From the NCBI RefSeq assembly GCF_028746185.1, contig NZ_JAQIVH010000050.1:1-64000 (forward strand): 64,000 bases of DNA, given 5' to 3'. The position numbers and the translations under genes are program-made. Positions within the stretch are counted from its first letter, which is position 1. Each line of letters begins with the position of its first letter. This stretch comes from Paenibacillus_E qinlingensis. GTDB taxonomy: Bacteria; Bacillota; Bacilli; Paenibacillales; NBRC-103111. Below are positions 8,341 to 16,212 of this stretch, one piece after another. The notes under the pieces are model-generated. The model was not told the origin of the DNA and did not search any database. It worked only from the letters and a program-made list of their open reading frames with translations.

Positions 8341-9118
8341 GCCACCATCTCCTCAGTTCATCGGCTATTTGATCTTCCCTACCTAAGAATGGGGCATGCC
8401 CGCAGGCAGGTATTGTAAATAACTTTGCTTTAGGTAACTGGGCCATAAGTTCCATTGCAGCGCTGTAAGGACAAATACTATCCTCATTCCCGTGCACAAG
8501 AAATACCGGACAGGTAATGCTCTCCAGTTGAGATAGGCATTCCTCGTTTCGCAAGATCTGAAGACCTGCGACTAGCGCTGGGGTTGTCCAGCTACCGATT
8601 GGGGGAAGGCTTCCGCCTAGATCGGCCTCCCATTCTGATTCCGTAAACATGAGTTGTCGGAAATTTGCTTCAACAACTTGTCGATCCTTAATAATTCCTG
8701 TAATCATCTTCCTGACGTATGTATCTACCCAACCGAGGTCAGTCTCTTCTTTTGAACGAGTAAACCGGGCTGATGCGGCGAACAACACAAGGCCATCAGC
8801 GAACCCTTTACCCGCTAGTCTCAGTGCAAGTAAACCTCCGAGAGACCAACCTCCAATCAACAGAGGACCGTGGGCGGCCCTTGTACTAAAAGCCGCTCCA
8901 TCCAAATTCATAACATTTTTAGCTGCTATTTCAGTCAGGATCAATATTTTCTCTGGAGAATCTGCATCACTGTAATCTATGGAAATATGATGAAAATCAG
9001 GCAACAACTCACGAAGCCGGTCAAAAACCGCATCCGGCATGCTCCAACCGCATAACCATAAAATGGTACCATTCGCCTGCTGCTGAGTTAACACTGAATT
9101 AATATCCAATTCAATCAT
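8330..9118 (-). CDS. bioH: Pimeloyl-ACP methyl ester esterase, BioH-like alpha/beta hydrolase
   Basis: The 262-residue alpha/beta hydrolase has LCGWSMP near the N-terminus, the nucleophile elbow GGWSLGG (Ser about 92), an acidic residue in HGNEDSICP and a His in ACGHAPFL, forming a catalytic triad. BioH removes the methyl group introduced by BioC from pimeloyl-ACP methyl ester. Its place between bioF and bioC supports this role over a generic esterase. The start overlaps the bioF stop as ATGA. No bioW or bioI occurs here, so pimelate should come through the BioC-BioH route. Confidence 0.82.
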   Translation of the reverse strand: MIELDINSVLTQQQANGTILWLCGWSMPDAVFDRLRELLPDFHHISIDYSDADSPEKILILTEIAAKNVMNLDGAAFSTRAAHGPLLIGGWSLGGLLALRLAGKGFADGLVLFAASARFTRSKEETDLGWVDTYVRKMITGIIKDRQVVEANFRQLMFTESEWEADLGGSLPPIGSWTTPALVAGLQILRNEECLSQLESITCPVFLVHGNEDSICPYSAAMELMAQLPKAKLFTIPACGHAPFLGREDQIADELRRWWHEQ

Positions 9119-10293
9119 GAACTCAACACCCCTAGTCTAAGTCCGATGTTGTGGATGCGTGCGACTACATTGGTCAACTCCGTATCCGTGTGAACAACTG
9201 ACAAGGAAAAGCGAATGCGCGCTGTGCCATCAGGCACAGTAGGTGGACGGATGGCAACCGCTGCGATCCCCTCTTCTTCAAGAGCACTGCTAAAGCGCAA
9301 AGCCGTATCGTTATCGCCAACGATTAATGGTACAATTGGGGAGTCGCCGCCACCAATGTTAAACCCGGCGTCAAAAAGCAAGAACCGAAATAACCTGTTT
9401 GCCGCATAAAGTCTTTCTCGACGCCAGTGTTCCTCTTGTACCAAAATTAACGCCTTTGAAATGCCAGCTACGATAGAAGGAGGCAACGCAGTTGAATAAA
9501 TGAGTGGTCTAGCCTTGTTCACCAGCCACCGAATTAGTGTACTGCTGCCACAGATATAGGCGCCATAAACACCGAACGATTTACTGAATGTTCCCATATG
9601 AATATCCACATCATTCTGCAGCCCGAGTTCATGGCATAATCCCTCACCTCGCTTACCGTAGATCCCCCCGCTATGTGCCTCATCCACCATAAGCATCGCT
9701 CCGTACTCGTGTTTGAGCGCAACAAGTTCATCTAATTTCGCTTGGTCGCCATCCATGGAGAACACAGCATCTGTAACAATCAACTTGCGCCGTTTATCAC
9801 GATACTTATTCAATAACGTACGCAAATGTTCCATATCGTTATGTCGATACCGGGCGTGCTCCGCACGGCTTAATACAATGCCATCCACAATACTCGCATG
9901 GTTCAACTGATCGCTGAAAACAACATCTCCTCGGCCTACAAGCGCACTAATTACACCAGAATTAGCCATGTAGCCATTTGCAAAAACTAGCGCAGCTTCG
10001 CAATTCTGCCAATCGACTAGTGCCTCTTCGAGACGAACATATGGCAACCGGTTACCTGTCACAAGGCGTGATGCGCCTGAGCCAACTCCTTCCGTGAGCA
10101 GAGCCTCGCTCATCACTTCCAGTATGGCAGGATGCTGGGAGAGTCCAAGATAGTCATTGGAGGACATGTTGAGTAACACTTTTTCTCTATGCACCGTATA
10201 GCCAGGAGCTCCCGATACTGAACTACTTGCATGCAAGGAACGCTCCAAGGAAGCATCAGCCAATAATTCTAGTTCTTTTTCCATCCAGTTCAT
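9115..10293 (-). CDS. bioF: 8-amino-7-oxononanoate synthase
   Basis: BioF condenses pimeloyl-ACP (or -CoA) with L-alanine in a PLP-dependent decarboxylating reaction. Family landmarks are NDYLGLSQHP, GSGASRLVTGN, FANGYMANSG, VDEAHSGGIYG and the PLP lysine in TFSKSFGVYG. The open frame extends to 10317, but that ATG lies inside bioB and has no ribosome binding site. AAGGCGGTG stands about six bases before the ATG at 10293, giving a 392-residue protein, close to the usual 385-395, so I use that start. The stop overlaps bioH by 4 bp. The mRNA is probably co-translated with its neighbours. Confidence 0.93.
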   Translation of the reverse strand: MNWMEKELELLADASLERSLHASSSVSGAPGYTVHREKVLLNMSSNDYLGLSQHPAILEVMSEALLTEGVGSGASRLVTGNRLPYVRLEEALVDWQNCEAALVFANGYMANSGVISALVGRGDVVFSDQLNHASIVDGIVLSRAEHARYRHNDMEHLRTLLNKYRDKRRKLIVTDAVFSMDGDQAKLDELVALKHEYGAMLMVDEAHSGGIYGKRGEGLCHELGLQNDVDIHMGTFSKSFGVYGAYICGSSTLIRWLVNKARPLIYSTALPPSIVAGISKALILVQEEHWRRERLYAANRLFRFLLFDAGFNIGGGDSPIVPLIVGDNDTALRFSSALEEEGIAAVAIRPPTVPDGTARIRFSLSVVHTDTELTNVVARIHNIGLRLGVLSS

Positions 10294-10306
10294 GCTCGAC
10301 ACCGCC

Positions 10307-11305
10307 TTAAAGGGCATTTATTTCAATCTCGAAACCCAAATCTTCAATAATTTGATGATCAGTCGATACGTCTTGGCCCGCTGTCGTTAAATAATCACCT
10401 ACAAAAAGTGAATTTGCGGCGAACAGTGACAAAGGCTGCAGTGTGCGGAGGTTGACCTCACGACCGCCAGCCACGCGGATTTCTTTTGACGGACAAATGA
10501 AACGAAATAGAGCTAGTACCTTCAACGCTTTCATTGACGATGTGCGTCCTGCATGTTCCAGAGGTGTTCCCGGTATCGCATTTAGAAAATTAATTGGAAT
10601 CGAATCCGCATCAAGTTCACGTAGCGCATAGGCCATTTCAACAATTTCTTGATTTGTCTCGCCCATGCCGATAATGACACCAGAGCAAGGAGACATGCCG
10701 AATGTTTTTACCTTCTCCACGGTTTCAACACGTTGATCATAGGTATGGGTCGTCGTGATGGATGCGTAGTTAGCTTTGCTCGTGTTCAAGTTGTGGTTGT
10801 AGCGATGTACGCCAGCTTCTGCAAGCCGTTTCGCTTGATCGTCCTTGAGAATGCCTAGACATGCACAAATTTTTAGCGGCATTGTTTGGCGAATTTCTCT
10901 AACCGCGTCCACTACTTGATCTAGCTCCTTGTCTGTTGGTCCCTTCCCAGCCGCTACGATGCAATAGGTTCCGGCTTTGCGTGCCAGCGCTTCACGTGCG
11001 CCTGAAAGCAACGTGTCTTTATCAAGCAGGGTGTATTTCTTAACTGGTGCCGTGGAAACGATCGATTGTGAGCAGTAGCCGCAGTCTTCAGGGCAAAGGC
11101 CGCTTTTGGCGTTGATGATCATATTCAGCTTCACTTTTTTACCGTAAAAATGTTTTCTCACATTAAACGCAGCCTGCATGAGTAACAATAACTCATCATC
11201 CTCGGCTTCGAGCACAGCTAGCCCTTCCTTCAACGTTAAACATTCTCTATGCAATGCTTTCTGGGCAAGCGATTGCCACTCCATCTCTGCTGAAATTGTT
11301 TTCAT
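10307..11305 (-). CDS. bioB: Biotin synthase (radical SAM)
   Basis: BioB inserts sulfur into dethiobiotin to make biotin. The radical-SAM cluster motif is CPEDCGYC (CxxxCxxC), preceded by MIINAKSGL and followed by SQSIVSTAPVKKY. Other family blocks are YNHNLNTSKANY, GMGETNQEIVEMA and NFLNAIPGTPLE. The frame opens at 11314, where the ATG overlaps the bioD stop, but GGGAGG touches that ATG. It is well placed nine bases before the ATG at 11305 (MKTISAEM), so I prefer the latter (332 residues). The length is normal for BioB. Confidence 0.95.
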   Translation of the reverse strand: MKTISAEMEWQSLAQKALHRECLTLKEGLAVLEAEDDELLLLMQAAFNVRKHFYGKKVKLNMIINAKSGLCPEDCGYCSQSIVSTAPVKKYTLLDKDTLLSGAREALARKAGTYCIVAAGKGPTDKELDQVVDAVREIRQTMPLKICACLGILKDDQAKRLAEAGVHRYNHNLNTSKANYASITTTHTYDQRVETVEKVKTFGMSPCSGVIIGMGETNQEIVEMAYALRELDADSIPINFLNAIPGTPLEHAGRTSSMKALKVLALFRFICPSKEIRVAGGREVNLRTLQPLSLFAANSLFVGDYLTTAGQDVSTDHQIIEDLGFEIEINAL

Positions 11306-11310
11306 CTCAA

Positions 11311-12063
11311 TCATCCTCCCATAAGTTGAACTGCAAATGCCTCTCTGATAGGCGTGATTTGTATTGTGTTTCGTAACGTATGTATTAACGTCTCTGAAGT
11401 CGCTTCGGCTTTTAAATGTGGAAACCGACCGAGGACCTCAAGGCCACCGTATTGTTCAATTAGTTCTGCATTCGTAGCAACACTCGGATCGTCATTTAGC
11501 TCTGTTAATTCTCCATCGTTTAAAATGACACCAATAATCGGGATACCGTGATTCAGAAGGAATGCAGCAGTCAAAAGTGTGTGGTTAATGGTTCCGAGGC
11601 TAGAGCGGGCTACAATTAGAACAGGTATCCCAAGCTCTGAGATTAAATCCACCAAGAGGGCGTCTTCGGTCAGCGGTACAGCTACGCCGCCGGCGCCTTC
11701 GACGAGCAGCGCCTCATAACGTTTGGTAAGTGGTAAGCCAGCTGCGATTAGCTCCTTCAGCGTAAGGTTCACACCTGCTTGCTTAGCAGCGAGCATCGGC
11801 GTAAGCGGAGCTTCAAATGTAAATGGCGCAACTGCCTCTGGCCGTTCTTTGAGTCCCGTTATTTTCAACAGACGCTCAGCATCGGTAAGTCCGCTACCAA
11901 GTGGTGCACCAGACTGAATCGGCTTCCAGACACCGGCATTTAGCCCCTCAGAACGGAGCATAGCGGTAATAGCTGCCGTTATGACCGTCTTCCCCACGCC
12001 AGTGTCCGTGCCTGTCACAAATAAGCCTCGTACCGTCTCAGTCTCACAGTTCACTTTGTTCAT
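11311..12063 (-). CDS. bioD: Dethiobiotin synthetase
   Basis: BioD closes the ureido ring of dethiobiotin from 7,8-diaminopelargonate, CO2 and ATP. The P-loop is FVTGTDTGVGKTVIT (about residues 15-29), followed by WKPIQSG and the VEGAGGVAVPL block that binds substrate. At 250 residues it is slightly longer than most BioD proteins but shows all key motifs. It overlaps bioA by 4 bp (ATGA) and its last codons contain the bioB ribosome binding site. Confidence 0.93.
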   Translation of the reverse strand: MNKVNCETETVRGLFVTGTDTGVGKTVITAAITAMLRSEGLNAGVWKPIQSGAPLGSGLTDAERLLKITGLKERPEAVAPFTFEAPLTPMLAAKQAGVNLTLKELIAAGLPLTKRYEALLVEGAGGVAVPLTEDALLVDLISELGIPVLIVARSSLGTINHTLLTAAFLLNHGIPIIGVILNDGELTELNDDPSVATNAELIEQYGGLEVLGRFPHLKAEATSETLIHTLRNTIQITPIREAFAVQLMGG

Positions 12064-13421
12064 GCTAACTCAACCATCTCGGTGACTTTTATTATCGATT
12101 CCGACAAAATATGTATCATGGCATCCAGCTCAGCTTCACTACTAGTAAGCGGAGGGATGAAGACAATTACATTCCCGAGTGGTCTTGTTAGCATGCCAAG
12201 TTCTCTGGCCTGCTGACTCGTACGAACGCCGATTCGATCTGCCCAATCGTATGGCTTTCGTGTAACCTTATCCCGTACAAGTTCTATTCCGATCATCAGT
12301 CCCTTTTGCCTTATTTCACCGACGTGTGGGCGCTCCTTAAGCGCTGCTAGCTTACGCTCGACAAATATTTCCTTTGCCCTCACTTCTTCGACCATGTTGC
12401 GTTCTTCAAACAGCTTCAAGCTGGCCAATGCAACGGCACAACCAAGCGGGTTCCCTGTATAAGAATGACCGTGGAAGAATGTTTTCTGCTCCTGGTAATC
12501 GGCGTAAAACGCTTCATACACCTCATCCGTCGCAAGCGTCGCTGCCACTGGCAAATAGCCCCCGGTCAACCCTTTCCCAATCACCATCAAATCTGGTGAA
12601 ACATCTTCGAGATCACAAGCGAACATAGCCCCCGTTCGACCGAAACCGGTCGCCACCTCATCAGCGATGAGCAAAACGCCATACTTGCGGCACAGCTTTG
12701 CCATCTGGCTTAAACAGCCAGGCGGCATGACTATGATGCCACTAGCCCCTTGCACTATCGGCTCTACAATGAGAGCCGCAATCTCATCTGCCCGTGTCTC
12801 GAGGAAATTGCGTAGTGCGGTCAGTGTATCTTCCATTGCCTTCGTCTCACCGCCGTCATATCGATAAGCGTAGGGATACGGAATGACGTGCGAAGGAAAT
12901 AGCATGGGGCGAAACACGTCATGGTAAAGAGGTATTGCACCGACACTTACTGCTCCAACTGTATCACCGTGGTACGCTTGATTCATCGTGATAAACTTCG
13001 TTTTACCCCGTATCCCCTTGTTATGCCAGTATTGAAACGCCATTTTGACTGCGATCTCGACACCAGTTGCTCCAGAATCTGAGTAAAACACTTTGTTTAA
13101 TCCTTCCGGCGTGATTCCCACCAACTTTTCGGCAAGCTCGATTGCTGGTACATTGGCCATTCCGAGAAGTGTGGAATGGGCGACTCGCCCTAACTGTTCC
13201 GTGATCGCCTGATTTAGCTCTGGCACGTTGTGCCCATGTACATTGAGCCAAACTGATGAGAAACCGTCATAATAAGCGCGTCCTTGGACGTCATATAGCA
13301 TGATGCCTTCACCGCGTTCAATAATGAGTGGATCAGAGTTATTGTAGTCTTTCATTTGAGTAAAAGGATGCCATAAGTGATCCTTATTCATGGCAGCAAG
13401 CCGTTCGTAATCCGTTATCAA
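12060..13421 (-). CDS. bioA: Adenosylmethionine/lysine-8-amino-7-oxononanoate aminotransferase
   Basis: This PLP-dependent class III aminotransferase makes 7,8-diaminopelargonate. It carries HLWHPFTQMKDY, SSVWLNVHGH, FYSDSGATGVEIA, YHGDTVGAVSVG, DEVATGFGRTG and the PLP-lysine block GKGLTGGYLP. It resembles the Bacillus subtilis enzyme, which uses lysine as amino donor, more than the E. coli SAM-dependent type; that specificity is inferred. The frame can be extended to 13460, but that TTG lies inside the BirA operator. GGGATGGTGA stands a few bases before the TTG at 13421, giving about 453 residues, close to the B. subtilis length. It is the first gene of the operon. Confidence 0.92.
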   Translation of the reverse strand: MITDYERLAAMNKDHLWHPFTQMKDYNNSDPLIIERGEGIMLYDVQGRAYYDGFSSVWLNVHGHNVPELNQAITEQLGRVAHSTLLGMANVPAIELAEKLVGITPEGLNKVFYSDSGATGVEIAVKMAFQYWHNKGIRGKTKFITMNQAYHGDTVGAVSVGAIPLYHDVFRPMLFPSHVIPYPYAYRYDGGETKAMEDTLTALRNFLETRADEIAALIVEPIVQGASGIIVMPPGCLSQMAKLCRKYGVLLIADEVATGFGRTGAMFACDLEDVSPDLMVIGKGLTGGYLPVAATLATDEVYEAFYADYQEQKTFFHGHSYTGNPLGCAVALASLKLFEERNMVEEVRAKEIFVERKLAALKERPHVGEIRQKGLMIGIELVRDKVTRKPYDWADRIGVRTSQQARELGMLTRPLGNVIVFIPPLTSSEAELDAMIHILSESIIKVTEMVELA

Positions 13422-13455
13422 AATTATCACCATCCCTTGATTTTTAATTTTTATC

Positions 13456-13484
13456 GTCAACCAAAATATATTTTTTTGGTTGAC
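13456..13484. promoter_or_regulatory. BirA box (biotin operator)
   Basis: GTCAACC at 13456-13462 and GGTTGAC at 13478-13484 are exact inverted half-sites separated by 15 AT-rich bases. This matches the two-fold BirA operator layout (TTGTTAACC, about 15 bp, GGTTTACAA) of Gram-positive biotin operons. It lies between the promoter -10 box and the bioA start, where biotinyl-AMP-loaded BirA would block transcription when biotin is plentiful. Confidence 0.9.
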
Positions 13485-13498
13485 AATCGGGTGTGGTC

Positions 13499-13527
13499 AT
13501 TTTAGCAGACAGGGGCGCCAATGTAAA
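13499..13527 (-). promoter_or_regulatory. Sigma-A promoter of the biotin operon
   Basis: Read on the minus strand, TTTACA (13522-13527) and TAAAAT (13499-13504) are spaced by 17 bp. The expected start of transcription lies about 10 bases further, just before the BirA box. Confidence 0.8.
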
Positions 13528-13708
13528 GAGGATTCAAAGTGTAAGATTGAAGATTGACATTATACAGAACAACCTGAAAACTTCAATCCTAAGTTCTAAT
13601 CGTTACAAAAATTCCTACAGCTGATAAGAAAATTTTTTGTCCCGTGACCAGCAACACACTAAAGATAACGAGGAATCGAAGTACGCAAAAGACTAAGATA
13701 TATAACAT

Positions 13709-13740
13709 CAAAAACCCTTCTGCTCGGATCACAAAAGGGT
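13709..13740 (-). terminator. Minus-strand Rho-independent terminator without an adjacent gene
   Basis: ACCCTT (minus-strand reading) pairs with AAGGGT around a 15-base loop, followed by TTTTTG on the minus strand. Transcripts arriving from the right would end here. The nearest minus-strand gene to the right is the broken lipoprotein gene at 15386-15852, on the far side of IS110 element 1. The gap 13528-13790 otherwise holds no gene. Confidence 0.55.
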
Positions 13741-13789
13741 CAATCTGGGAGTATTTAGAGTGTGAATTAAGAATTGTTATTTCGCTAAA

Positions 13790-14040
13790 CTCCCGTTATC
13801 CATGCAGCGCGCGAAACCAGCGCTGCACCACAGAGGATGAAAATGGATAAAATCCGTCAATACTTCTACTACGGCTGGGTGAGGAAGGTCAATCAACTAT
13901 GGTGCGTTAGAGCCCATCCGTTAGTCTGACTCCACCGACCACGGTGCATCACAGAATGTCGCTCCTTCGGGAAGCACTCATGGTAGATTAATCCTTTTTG
14001 GTTGTTGCACCAGCCCATAATTCAGGTCGTAGAAAGGATA
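13790..14040 (+). ncRNA. Candidate bridge RNA region of IS110 element 1
   Basis: IS110-group elements encode a bridge RNA in the non-coding left end upstream of the recombinase. Here the leader shows nested inverted repeats. TTATCCAT (13796-13803) pairs with ATGGATAA (13843-13850), and inside it CAGCGC (13805-13810) pairs with GCGCTG (13820-13825). Further GC-rich complementary segments follow to about 13990. Position, length and orientation fit a bridge RNA, but the guide loops were not verified. Confidence 0.4.
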
Positions 14041-14046
14041 ATTTCA

Positions 14047-15261
14047 ATGGATATACTTATTGAGCGAGCATGTGGCATGGATGTTCATAAGGATTCTATT
14101 ACTGCATGTACGATGACACCCGCAGGAAAGGAGATTCAAACATTTTCTACTAAAACAGTATTTCTCCTACAGTTAATTGACTGGATTAAGAAGCATGGGT
14201 ATACCCACGTAGCGATGGAGAGTACAGGCGTATTCTGGAAACCAATTGTTAACTTATTAGAAGCTGAAGATATTGAGTTTCTTGTCGTGAATGCTCAGCA
14301 TATGAAAGCTTTGCCTGGACGTAAAACGGATGTCAAGGACGCGGAATGGATTGCCCAACTTCTTCGTCATGGACTTCTGACAGCTAGTTTTATACCAAAC
14401 CGAATTCAACGAGAATTACGTGAATTAGTTCGTTATCGCCGAAGCATTATTGAAGAACGTGCCAGGCAACATAATCGAATTCAAAAAGTGCTAGAAGGTG
14501 CAAACATTAAACTTGGCTCTGTGGTTTCAGATATTATGGGAGTCTCGTCTAAGGACATGCTTCATGCCATCGCAGAGGATGAAGATGACCAAAAAAAACT
14601 AGCCAGCCTCGCTCGGCGATCAATGAAAAAAAATGATGAACTCGAGCTCTCTCTTCGAGGTTACGTTAACCCACATCAACGAATGATGCTTAAAACCATT
14701 TTAGCCCAAATCGATTTCCTTACTGAGCAGATTGAGATGTTAGATCAAGAGGTTTGGCAGAGAGTCATCTCAAATCAGGAAGACATAGAGCGATTAGATT
14801 CTATACCAGCGATCGCCACTCGAATGGCTGAACAAATCTTGGCTGAAATAGGAACAAATATTGAAAAACAGTTTCCAAGCGCGGCACACTTGTGTTCATG
14901 GGCAGCACTCATACCTGGACATAATGAGAGCGCAGGCAAAAGGAAGTCTTCTAAAGGAAAGAAAGGAAATAAATATCTAAAATCTGCATTAACAGAAGCA
15001 GCACATTCCGTAGGAGCCTCCAAAAACTACCTTGGTGCTATGTACAGGCGAACATCAGCACGAAAAGGCAGGAAAAGAGCAGCTATTGTAGTAGCACATG
15101 CCATGCTAAGAATCGCTTATTATCTGCTGACAAGAAAAGAAATGTATGTAGATTTAGGTGAGGATTATTTTGATAATCAAAAACTTGGATCTATCGTAAG
15201 GAATTCAGTGCGAAGACTTGAAACCTTAGGCTATAACGTTACAATTTCTGAAGTCTCCTGA
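14047..15261 (+). CDS. IS110-family transposase (DEDD recombinase)
   Basis: The 404-residue protein has an N-terminal RuvC-like DEDD domain, with acidic residues in CGMDVHKDS, AMESTGVFW and KTDVKDAEW. Its C-terminal Tnp20-type domain contains ERLDSIPAIATRMAEQIL, SWAALIPGHNESAGKRKSS (catalytic-type serine region) and KYLKSALTEAAHS. The open frame begins at 14002, but GTAGAAAGGATA precedes the ATG at 14047 (MDILIERACGM), a much better start. It appears intact, so the element may be active. Neighbouring genes are unrelated. Confidence 0.93.
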   Translation: MDILIERACGMDVHKDSITACTMTPAGKEIQTFSTKTVFLLQLIDWIKKHGYTHVAMESTGVFWKPIVNLLEAEDIEFLVVNAQHMKALPGRKTDVKDAEWIAQLLRHGLLTASFIPNRIQRELRELVRYRRSIIEERARQHNRIQKVLEGANIKLGSVVSDIMGVSSKDMLHAIAEDEDDQKKLASLARRSMKKNDELELSLRGYVNPHQRMMLKTILAQIDFLTEQIEMLDQEVWQRVISNQEDIERLDSIPAIATRMAEQILAEIGTNIEKQFPSAAHLCSWAALIPGHNESAGKRKSSKGKKGNKYLKSALTEAAHSVGASKNYLGAMYRRTSARKGRKRAAIVVAHAMLRIAYYLLTRKEMYVDLGEDYFDNQKLGSIVRNSVRRLETLGYNVTISEVS

Positions 15262-15385
15262 TCTACTGATTACCAATATCCTAGGCGCTGCACATTTTAA
15301 AAAACATTAATGAACTGCGTCTTCTTTCATAGTTTAATGATTAAAGCCTGTAATAACATTATGCTAAAGCATCTGGGGTTTCTCA

Positions 15386-15852
15386 TTAACGAACATCAAT
15401 AGCGAAGAAGCACCTTGCTGATTTTCCTGATTTCATGACAATTGCAAGTAAACCAACAAATATTCCTTTTTCAGAAGGAACTTTGATATTACCTCTCATG
15501 GGCATCAGCTCGGTAACAGGTTCCCATGAAAAATTATAAATTTCGCTCTTCTTATTGATGATGTAATTAAACTCTTCGGTATTTTCAAGATGAATGGATA
15601 TGTCCGTATTTGGAGCGAATACTGTCGGCGTCAGGGCAGCTTTGTTCACATCCGAACTGGGTAAATCACTTGACGTTGGAAGAAGAGTAGTTTTTTACCG
15701 TCAGGGGCCTTTACTTCAGGAATTGTTTCTGTGTCCGATTCATCTGTTATGTTAATTGAATTTTGTACAGGTGCCCGAACTGAACTATTGGAGACGCATG
15801 CAGTCAACGTTAATAGTGACGTTAAGAAAATAATAAAGAATTTTAAGTTCAT
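15386..15852 (-). pseudogene. Lipoprotein gene split by a frameshift
   Basis: The ATG at 15852, preceded by CTAGGAG, starts MNLKFFIIFLTSLLTLTACV, a lipoprotein signal with lipobox LTAC. The frame continues to APDGKKLLFF and then runs to a stop near 15646, while a second frame continues with LLPTSSDLPSSDVNKAALTP and on to a stop at 15386. The switch is next to an A-rich run (GGTAAAAAACT), so a one-base indel is likely. Repaired, it would be about 155 residues with a small beta-rich domain. No family was recognised. It could also be a real error in the determined sequence. Confidence 0.65.
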
Positions 15853-15978
15853 AATTGTGCTCCTAGGATTTTGAGTTGGTACTACCATTATTTTATTCTT
15901 AAATTCGGATTATACCACACATGTTTCAAGTTTCCCCGTTATCTGTCACTGTTGAAGTAATCTTCCAGTTCGTATTAT

Positions 15979-16012
15979 GAGGTCACCAGATATTTCTGGT
16001 AGACCTCATTTT
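15979..16012 (+). terminator. Strong hairpin with T-run before IS110 element 2
   Basis: GAGGTCACCAGA and TCTGGT-A-GACCTC form a 12-bp stem with one bulged base and a TATT loop, followed by ATTTTTG. It reads as a plus-strand terminator and sits at the probable left edge of IS110 element 2. It may insulate the element or belong to a vanished gene. Confidence 0.55.
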
Positions 16013-16019
16013 TGTGTGG

Positions 16020-16195
16020 TCTTAAGATAGCGGTAGCCGGGGATCGAGCGTATCTGCCCGTGGGACTTTGATCCCGAGAGCTATTCTGTTCATCCCCCCT
16101 ACTTGTTCAACCATGGTTAGGCTGGTTGGGACATGAATCCCGTATCACATGCGATAGTGTGGAAAACAAGAAGGTTAGGGGCTGCCGGTGAGAAT
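16020..16195 (+). ncRNA. Candidate bridge RNA region of IS110 element 2
   Basis: The leader between the terminator-like hairpin and the transposase folds well on paper. GATAGC (16026-16031) pairs with GCTATT (16080-16085), and inside it GGGATC (16040-16045) pairs with GATCCC (16070-16075), leaving internal loops and a 24-base apical loop. A second group, with AACCATGGTT and GGGACATGAATCCC, follows. Two stem-loops with internal loops in the left end are what IS110-group bridge RNAs show. The loops were not matched to donor or target sequence. Confidence 0.42.
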
Positions 16196-16212
16196 ACTAC
16201 AGGAGTGATGTT

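Larger units (their letters stand above)
13780..15300 (+). mobile_element. IS110-family insertion sequence (element 1)
   Basis: The element consists of an intact DEDD transposase gene with about 250 bases of structured non-coding DNA before it and a short 3' end. It shows no clear terminal inverted repeats, as is usual for IS110. GCGCTGCAC occurs both near the left end (13820-13828) and just after the transposase gene (15285-15293), and may relate to the recombination core. The outer boundaries are approximate. A decayed relative lies at 3685-4310. Confidence 0.7.

Noticed and set aside
13422..13460. Upstream TTG start for bioA
   Set aside because: That codon lies inside the BirA operator; the TTG at 13421 has a ribosome binding site and gives a family-typical length.
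13644..13850. 68-codon plus-strand frame left of IS110 element 1
   Set aside because: It overlaps a minus-strand terminator and the element's left-end hairpins, lacks a ribosome binding site and has no motif.
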